A DNA stretch of 19,883 nucleotides from an uncultured Clostridium sp. (GTDB taxonomy: Bacteria > Bacillota > Clostridia > Lachnospirales > Lachnospiraceae), in assembly GCA_958442925.1 (NCBI GenBank), contig CAUCIO010000024.1:1-19883 (forward strand). The letters run 5' to 3'. This document shows, piece after piece, positions 15,246 through 19,883 of this stretch. A program made the position numbers and the translations under genes. The notes under the pieces are model-generated. The model did no database searches and was not told the origin of the DNA. It worked only from the letters and a program-made list of their open reading frames with translations. The first letter of the stretch is position 1. The number at the start of each line of letters is the position of its first letter.

Positions 15246-15332
15246 CTCTGCGTAAAGTACACATCCTGCAGAGTATTTCATCGTATAGGGACTCCTATAC
15301 GATGAAAGAGTGGACCTGTTGGTCCACTCTTT
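15246..15332 (-). promoter_or_regulatory. Structured 5' leader of the rimP-nusA-infB operon
   Basis: Three hairpins follow one another in minus-strand RNA. The first, 15305-15332, has 12-bp arms ending in GGUCC/GGACC around AACA. The second, 15276-15307, has perfect 14-bp arms (UUUCAUCGUAUAGG and its complement) around a four-base loop. The third, 15246-15273, has six-base arms CUCUGC and GCAGAG. The first two share three bases. Only three U residues follow the first hairpin on this strand. I know of no described leader that matches. Confidence 0.6.
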
Positions 15333-15362
15333 TTCTGTCAGTCTATTATGTTATCATTACCT

Positions 15363-15391
15363 AGTATAACACCTTTTATCAGGAAGCGCAA
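15363..15391 (-). promoter_or_regulatory. Sigma-A-type promoter of the rimP operon
   Basis: On the minus strand TTGCGC (15386-15391) precedes TATACT (15363-15368) by 17 bases, with a TG two bases upstream of the -10. Transcription would start near 15356, giving a leader of about 150 nt before rimP that contains the three hairpins. Confidence 0.72.
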
Positions 15392-15407
15392 GGGGCTAAT
15401 ATTGTTT

Positions 15408-16754
15408 TTACTGCTCCTCCAGCCACTTTCCCTTCCAGGTATAGAGAACCATGAGAACCATTCCCACTGCCCAGGAGACAGGATACAGCATGTAGACTCC
15501 GTCCAGTGTCCCGAATGCCGGAAGAATCACTTTAATCCAGAAAATGCGGAACAGGCACATGGCAAACAGAAGAATCAGCATAGGAGGAATACTTTTTCCA
15601 GCTCCCCTGATGGTTCCTGCCAGACTGTGCATAATACTTAAAAGGAAATAGAACGGACAGAAATATTTCATAGCCAGCTTTCCATGCTCGATCACCTCTC
15701 TGCTGTCTGTAAAAAGCCGCATCAGAGGATCACCAAAGGTCAGCAGCAGGGTTCCTGTCACACCCGTGTAGACACAGCCCATCAGAACCGTAATCCACAT
15801 TCCCTTTTTGACCCGGTCAATTTTTCCCGCCCCATAGTTCTGTCCTGTGAAAGTAGTAACGGCCATGCTGAAGCTGAGTACAGGCAGAATGTTAAAGCCG
15901 TCTATTTTCATGTAGGCCCCGAATCCGGCCATGGCTGCCGCTCCAAAGCTGTTTACACTGGACTGGACCAGCACATTGGAAAAGGAAATGACCATGTTCT
16001 GAATCCCGGTAGGCAGGCCGATTTTGGCAATACGCACTGCCATCCGTTTGTCAATTCCTATCTTTTTCAGACTGATTCTGTAATCTGCATCCACATGAGT
16101 CAAATACCACATGGCAAGAATGCAGGAGACCATCTGGCTGGCATCTGTAGCAATAGCAGCACCTGCTACCCCCATCTTAAACACACCGATCAGGAGAAGA
16201 TCCAGACCAATGTTGGTGACGGAAGCATAGGCCAGGTAAATCAGAGATCTCTTGGAATTGCCGGCTGCATTTAAAATACCAGCCGCCATATTATAAAGTA
16301 CGTTAAAAATCAGGCCTCCAAAATAAATCTGAAGATAGATAACCGAATCCTCCAGAACCTCCTCCGGCGTATTCATCCACACTAAAAGAGGGCGGCTGCA
16401 GATGATTCCTCCTGCTGTTAAAATAATTCCCAAAACTGCTGCCAGGGCGAAGGCTGTGTGAATGGAACCCTGAACGTCTCTTCTGTTTTTGGCCCCCAGA
16501 TACTGAGCCGCTACCACGCCTGCCCCCACAGAAACTCCCTGACTGAATGCAATCAAAAGGCCAATCAGGGCCGTACTGGAACCTACTGCCGCCAGAGCGT
16601 TGCTTCCCACAAAGTTTCCTACAATAATCGAATCTGCCGTGCTGTACAGCTGCTGAAGTAAATTTCCAAGAATCAAAGGGATCGAAAAAAAGATGATTTT
16701 CTTTCCTATGCTCCCCTCTGTCATAAGTGTTGAAGATTGTTGTTCTGACTGCAT
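15408..16754 (-). CDS. MATE-family multidrug/toxin efflux protein
   Basis: This 448-residue membrane protein has about 12 hydrophobic helices in two similar halves, the hallmark of MATE cation-coupled exporters. Typical segments are IPLILGNLLQQLYSTADSII near the start, a QYLGAKN loop after the second helix, NAAGNSK mid-way, and the second-half equivalents FTGQNYGAGK and IRGAGKS. It is closest in style to the NorM/MepA-like Clostridial group; the substrate cannot be read from the sequence. GAGGCAGAATC precedes the ATG. It has its own likely promoter (16832-16859), with a terminator-like hairpin between promoter and start codon. No clear terminator lies between its stop and the rimP promoter. 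Confidence 0.95.
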   Translation of the reverse strand: MQSEQQSSTLMTEGSIGKKIIFFSIPLILGNLLQQLYSTADSIIVGNFVGSNALAAVGSSTALIGLLIAFSQGVSVGAGVVAAQYLGAKNRRDVQGSIHTAFALAAVLGIILTAGGIICSRPLLVWMNTPEEVLEDSVIYLQIYFGGLIFNVLYNMAAGILNAAGNSKRSLIYLAYASVTNIGLDLLLIGVFKMGVAGAAIATDASQMVSCILAMWYLTHVDADYRISLKKIGIDKRMAVRIAKIGLPTGIQNMVISFSNVLVQSSVNSFGAAAMAGFGAYMKIDGFNILPVLSFSMAVTTFTGQNYGAGKIDRVKKGMWITVLMGCVYTGVTGTLLLTFGDPLMRLFTDSREVIEHGKLAMKYFCPFYFLLSIMHSLAGTIRGAGKSIPPMLILLFAMCLFRIFWIKVILPAFGTLDGVYMLYPVSWAVGMVLMVLYTWKGKWLEEQ

Positions 16755-16787
16755 GATTCTGCCTCTTTTCTATCAAAAACTGCACGG

Positions 16788-16812
16788 AAAAAGGCGCTGT
16801 AACGCGCCTTTT
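16788..16812 (-). terminator. Intrinsic terminator or attenuator upstream of the MATE gene
   Basis: Minus-strand RNA forms AAAAGGCGC and GCGCCUUUU around a GUUACA loop, ending in five U residues (16788-16792). It is 71 bp after the oppF stop and 33 bp before the MATE start codon. It can end the opp operon. Because a promoter-like sequence lies upstream of it, it may also control the MATE gene by attenuation. Confidence 0.8.
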
Positions 16813-16831
16813 CAAATAATCCGCCAGACCT

Positions 16832-16859
16832 ATTATATCTCCTTTTTTCCAAATGACAA
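16832..16859 (-). promoter_or_regulatory. Probable promoter of the MATE gene
   Basis: On the minus strand TTGTCA (16854-16859) is followed after 16 bases by a perfect TATAAT (16832-16837). The start point would be near 16825, upstream of the hairpin at 16788-16812. Confidence 0.6.
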
Positions 16860-16883
16860 GTCCAACGTCCTATACTTTTTTCT

Positions 16884-17867
16884 TTATTTCACTGCATGGA
16901 AGCAGGCGGCAGTATGTCCCTCTCCACATGGAAGGAGAAGCGGCTCCTGCTCTGTACACCTTTTTTCTCTGTAAGGGCACCTGGGCGCGAAGCGGCAGCC
17001 ATGTTTTGGAATACTCTCATCCTGTGGCTTACTCTCTGTATGCCGCCTTGGTTCATCTGGATGCGAAACAGGTACAGAGGATAAAAGAAGCTGTGTGTAG
17101 GGATGAACTGGGGAAGAAAATAGATCCGCCGTTTTCCCCTGTTCTACAATCTTTCCCCTGTACATCACTGCCAGCTCATCGCAGAAATACTCTACTACCC
17201 CCAGATTATGGGAAATAAACAGATAAGTCAGACCATACTGTTCCTTTAAATCCAGCATCAGATTTAAAATCTGGGACTGGATGGACATGTCAAGGGCAGC
17301 TGTAGGCTCATCACAGACAATAAAGCTGGGTTCTACTGCCAATGCCCGGGCAATTCCGATTCTCTGCTTCTGCCCGCCGGAAAATTCATGGGGATACCGC
17401 ATCATCTGCCGTTTATCCAGACCGCATTTTTCCATTATCTCAATACATCGTTCCCTCACCTGGCTTCCGGAACAAAGTCTGTGCTTTATAATGCCTGCAC
17501 TGATAATCTGCTCCACATTTTTTTTAGGATTCAGGCTGGAGGAAGGATCCTGAAAAATAATCTGCATTTTCTGCCTGATGGCTGTCATGGAACCGGAGTC
17601 CAGATATTCCCCCTTGTCTGCGTCAAATATCTGCTGTCCTTCAAATATTACCCTGCCTCCTGACGGCTTTATCAGGTTCAGCATGGTCTTTCCTGCTGTG
17701 GATTTTCCGGAACCTGACTCACCAGCCAGCCCCATAATGCTTCCCTTCCTGATTTCCAGGGAAACATCATCCAGCGCAGCATTTATTCTTTTCTTTCTGG
17801 AAAACAGCCCCTGTCTCTCTTCATAATACTTTTTCAGATGTTCTGCTTTCAGTATAATCTCACTCAC
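16884..17867 (-). CDS. oppF: Oligopeptide-type ABC transporter ATP-binding protein (OppF-like)
   Basis: This is the second ATPase of a peptide importer, 327 residues. It shows Walker A GESGSGKST (49-57), a Q-loop in IIFQDP, the signature FSGGQ (162-166), Walker B FIVCDE (182-187) and the switch histidine in FISHN (His220). The C-terminal oligopeptide-transporter extension has the Cys-rich CRFAPRCPYREKRC motif. I place the start at a GTG (17867): AAGGAGG is seven bases upstream, and the sequence SEIILKAEHLKKYY then opens the domain. An upstream in-frame ATG at 18002 would add 45 residues that merely overlap oppD in another frame. The start overlaps the oppD stop by eight bases. Dipeptide or nickel import cannot be excluded. 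Confidence 0.93.
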   Translation of the reverse strand: MSEIILKAEHLKKYYEERQGLFSRKKRINAALDDVSLEIRKGSIMGLAGESGSGKSTAGKTMLNLIKPSGGRVIFEGQQIFDADKGEYLDSGSMTAIRQKMQIIFQDPSSSLNPKKNVEQIISAGIIKHRLCSGSQVRERCIEIMEKCGLDKRQMMRYPHEFSGGQKQRIGIARALAVEPSFIVCDEPTAALDMSIQSQILNLMLDLKEQYGLTYLFISHNLGVVEYFCDELAVMYRGKIVEQGKTADLFSSPVHPYTQLLLSSVPVSHPDEPRRHTESKPQDESIPKHGCRFAPRCPYREKRCTEQEPLLLPCGEGHTAACFHAVK

Positions 17868-18837
17868 TGCTGCCCTCCTTGCAAAGCTTCCAGCATGCTG
17901 CCCTGTGCTCTCCTCCAAATGACAGTGACAGCGGAATCTTCTCTCTGCACGTCTCCGACGCATAGGGACACCTGTCACTGTAGGGACATCCCTGAAACAC
18001 ACCGTAATTCTGCTTCACTGTTCCTGGAATCGCCGAATATCTCCCATTAAAATTAGAGGGACGGGACGATAAAAGCCCCTGGGAGTAGGGATGAAGTGGC
18101 TCATCAAACAAACTGGCGGTCCTGCACTCCTCCACCCCCATGCCGCGATACATCACAAGCACCCGGTCTGCAATCTCTGCCACCACTCCCAGATCGTGGG
18201 TGATTAAAATTACTGCACTCCCCATTTCCCCTGCAATCTTTTTCAGGACGGAAAGGATCTCGGCCTGGGTTGTCACGTCTAACGCTGTCGTAGGCTCATC
18301 TGCAATAATAATATCCGGCTTTCCAATCACCGCCATGGCGATTACCACTCTCTGGCGAAGGCCTCCGCTCAGCTCAAAGGGATATTTCTTCATCAGAATC
18401 TCCGGCTCCGGAAGCTGTACCTGGCGAAGGGTTTCAAGGATTCTCTCTCTGTGCTTTTCGCGTTCTCCTGGCGAATGAAGCTTCAGCACCTCTGACAGCT
18501 GCTCCTCTACAGTCATAGCCGGATTCAGCGCTGTCATAGGCTCCTGAAATACCATGGTAATCCTGCTTCCGCGGATCCGGCACATTTCTTTTTCCTTCAG
18601 TTTTAAGAGATCAGTTCCCTGAAATAAAATTTCTCCGGAAATGCTTCCTCTTTTTCCTACCTGGGCCAGCTGGATGACGGATCTGGCTGTCACGCTTTTT
18701 CCGCTTCCTGACTCTCCTATAATTCCCAGTATTTCTCCCCGTCTCAGCCCGAAATTTACGTCATAAACGGCTGTCAGGGGGCCTGATATATCATCAAATA
18801 CTACGTTCAGATGGTTTACTTTCAGTATCTCCTCCAT
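17860..18837 (-). CDS. oppD: Oligopeptide-type ABC transporter ATP-binding protein (OppD-like)
   Basis: This is the first ATPase of the importer, 325 residues. It has Walker A GESGSGKS (41-48), the Q-loop MVFQEPMTALNP, the variant signature LSGGL typical of OppD/DppD (156-160), Walker B IIADEPTTALD (from 177) and the switch histidine in LITHDL (His214). The C-terminal extension carries HPYSQGLL and the cysteine motif CPYSDRCPYASETC. The ATG at 18837 is supported by AGGGGA upstream and lies 13 bp after oppC; an in-frame ATG at 18879 would overlap oppC. It should pair with OppF at the cytoplasmic face of the OppB-OppC channel. Confidence 0.94.
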   Translation of the reverse strand: MEEILKVNHLNVVFDDISGPLTAVYDVNFGLRRGEILGIIGESGSGKSVTARSVIQLAQVGKRGSISGEILFQGTDLLKLKEKEMCRIRGSRITMVFQEPMTALNPAMTVEEQLSEVLKLHSPGEREKHRERILETLRQVQLPEPEILMKKYPFELSGGLRQRVVIAMAVIGKPDIIIADEPTTALDVTTQAEILSVLKKIAGEMGSAVILITHDLGVVAEIADRVLVMYRGMGVEECRTASLFDEPLHPYSQGLLSSRPSNFNGRYSAIPGTVKQNYGVFQGCPYSDRCPYASETCREKIPLSLSFGGEHRAACWKLCKEGSSE

Positions 18838-18850
18838 GGTCTCTTCCCCT

Positions 18851-19723
18851 TTACTGCTGATTTCTGGTGTCCAGGGCATCTCTCAGTCCATCGCCGAGAA
18901 AGTTAATAGCCAGTACCATCAAAACTACTGCTGCTCCTGCCGGAATCCACATCCACCACTGATTTTTCAGCACCGCCATATTCTGAGCTGCCACCAGCAT
19001 ATTGCCCCAGCTGGGAGCCGGAGGACGCACTCCGAGTCCCAGAAAGCTCAGTGTGGATTCCATTAAAATCCCATTGGCCACTGCCAGAGTAGACGCTACT
19101 AAAATAGAAGAAAATACATTGGGGAGTACCTCCTTCACAATAATCTGCACAGGAGAAAGTCCAAGAGCCTTTGCCGCCATAATATACTCATTGTCCCGGA
19201 TGGTAAGCACCTCCGTCCTGACAATTCTGGCAATTCCCGGCCACATCAGCATTCCTATAATCAGAATCAGATTCCAGATACTTCCGCCAATCACAGCGGC
19301 CAGAGCCACTGCTATGACAAAAAACGGAAAGCACATAATAATATCTACCATCCGCATAATCACCTTGTCTGTCACCCCGCCAAAATAGCCGGCCGCCGCT
19401 CCCAGGGTAACGCCAATTGCCATCTGAAGAAGCATGGAAGCCACGCCTACCGCAATGGAAACCCTTCCTCCATAGAGCAGCCTGGCAAAAATATCACGTC
19501 CCAGATCGTCTGTCCCCAGAAGATGAGCAGCAGACGGCCCTGACCGGAGATTTCTTAAATCCGTCTGGCTCACTGTGTAATCTGTAAAAAGAGGGGCAAA
19601 CAGAGACAAAAATACAAAAGATACTACAATAATCAGTCCGGCTGTCGCCAGCCTGTTCCTGAAAAAACGCCGGCGGGCAATCTGTCCCGCCGTCAAAATC
19701 TTTTCTTCTTCCCTTTTTTTCAT
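18851..19723 (-). CDS. oppC: Oligopeptide-type ABC transporter permease (OppC-like)
   Basis: This 290-residue inner-membrane permease has an N-terminal anchor helix (about 27-48), then the OppC N-terminal motif HLLGTDDLGRDIFARLLYGGRVS. About five more helices follow, with the ATPase-coupling EAA-type loop EYIMAAKALGLSPVQIIVKEVLPN. The end LGDGLRDALDTR is typical of OppC/DppC. It lies 44 bp after oppB and 13 bp before oppD. Confidence 0.95.
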   Translation of the reverse strand: MKKREEEKILTAGQIARRRFFRNRLATAGLIIVVSFVFLSLFAPLFTDYTVSQTDLRNLRSGPSAAHLLGTDDLGRDIFARLLYGGRVSIAVGVASMLLQMAIGVTLGAAAGYFGGVTDKVIMRMVDIIMCFPFFVIAVALAAVIGGSIWNLILIIGMLMWPGIARIVRTEVLTIRDNEYIMAAKALGLSPVQIIVKEVLPNVFSSILVASTLAVANGILMESTLSFLGLGVRPPAPSWGNMLVAAQNMAVLKNQWWMWIPAGAAVVLMVLAINFLGDGLRDALDTRNQQ

Positions 19724-19767
19724 GTCTTTTCCTGTCTGTGTTTCTCATCGTTTCTGCTGCCTGCGTA

Positions 19768-19883
19768 TTACACGCCGACAGAATTTCTCACTCTTGGATC
19801 CAGTATCATACAGAGTACGTCTGCCAGAAGATTGCACCCGATTACAATCACTGCCAGCAGAAGGGCAATTCCCATAATCAGCG
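19768..19883 (-). CDS. oppB: Oligopeptide-type ABC transporter permease (OppB-like), 3' end only
   Basis: The window edge cuts this gene, leaving its last 37 full codons. They encode a hydrophobic helix (LIMGIALLLAVIVIGCNLLA) followed by DVLCMILDPRVRNSVGV and a TAA stop. The NLLADVLY-LDPRVR ending is characteristic of OppB/DppB permeases, and the gene stands directly before oppC. The rest lies to the right of the window. Confidence 0.88.
   Translation of the reverse strand, partial: LIMGIALLLAVIVIGCNLLADVLCMILDPRVRNSVGV

Noticed and set aside
15205..15264. N-terminal extension of rimP by 20 residues
   Set aside because: There is no spaced ribosome site at 15264, and the family begins at the MARREEYE start, which has one.
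15305..15334. Plus-strand terminator with a five-base T run
   Set aside because: No plus-strand gene lies upstream for it to end; the structure makes more sense as part of the minus-strand rimP leader.
15684..16274. 196-codon open frame on the plus strand
   Set aside because: It is antisense to the MATE gene, with composition (His, Gln, Cys scattered) unlike a real protein.
16303..16815. 170-codon minus-strand open frame overlapping the MATE gene
   Set aside because: It is another frame of the 5' part of the MATE gene and spans the terminator-like hairpin; no plausible product.
17868..18002. N-terminal extension of oppF by 45 residues
   Set aside because: The extra Arg/His/Cys-rich residues are the oppD 3' end in another frame, and the GTG at 17867 has an ideal ribosome site.

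Overview
The window looks like a chromosomal segment from a Clostridia member, most likely Lachnospiraceae. The reasons are the Gram-positive Shine-Dalgarno sites, the rimP-nusA-ylxR-ylxQ-infB-rbfA-nrnA-truB-ribF gene order, a SigV/RsiV pair, a DUF3842 protein and a moderate G+C content by eye. Species cannot be assigned from the sequence alone. Every gene except the DUF3842 gene is on the minus strand, so transcription runs mostly from high to low coordinates.

Reading the minus strand from the right edge, the layout is as follows. (1) 16884-19883 is an oligopeptide-type ABC importer operon, oppB (3' end only)-oppC-oppD-oppF; oppD and oppF overlap, and the substrate-binding protein is not in the window. 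(2) 15408-16754 is a 12-helix MATE-family efflux protein, preceded by a promoter and a terminator-like hairpin in the leader. (3) 6872-15204 is a long transcription/translation operon: rimP, nusA, ylxR (rnpM), ylxQ, infB, rbfA, nrnA, truB and ribF. It has a good promoter, a 5' leader with three successive hairpins, and a strong shared terminator at its end. infB carries a 45-bp tandem repeat coding for a Gly/Arg/Asp/Gln-rich linker. (4) 6328-6762 is the lone plus-strand gene, a DUF3842 Rossmann-like protein, convergent with ribF and divergent from carB. (5) 2841-6056 is carB, a single-gene unit with its own promoter and terminator and no adjacent carA. (6) 26-2632 is a SigV-like ECF sigma factor, its RsiV-like membrane anti-sigma factor and two lipoproteins of unknown function, behind a promoter that matches the ECF type recognised by SigV itself.

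Most of the window is conserved housekeeping DNA. The parts most worth a second look are regulatory or repeat structures: the rimP leader hairpins, the infB repeat tract, the hairpin in the DUF3842 leader, the hairpin across the rbfA stop codon, the attenuator-like hairpin before the MATE gene, and the likely lysozyme- or envelope-stress-responsive sigV-rsiV-lipoprotein operon with its self-type promoter. I found no mobile element, CRISPR array, rRNA or tRNA. No gap between genes exceeds 300 bases; the largest is 6057-6327, which holds two divergent promoters.
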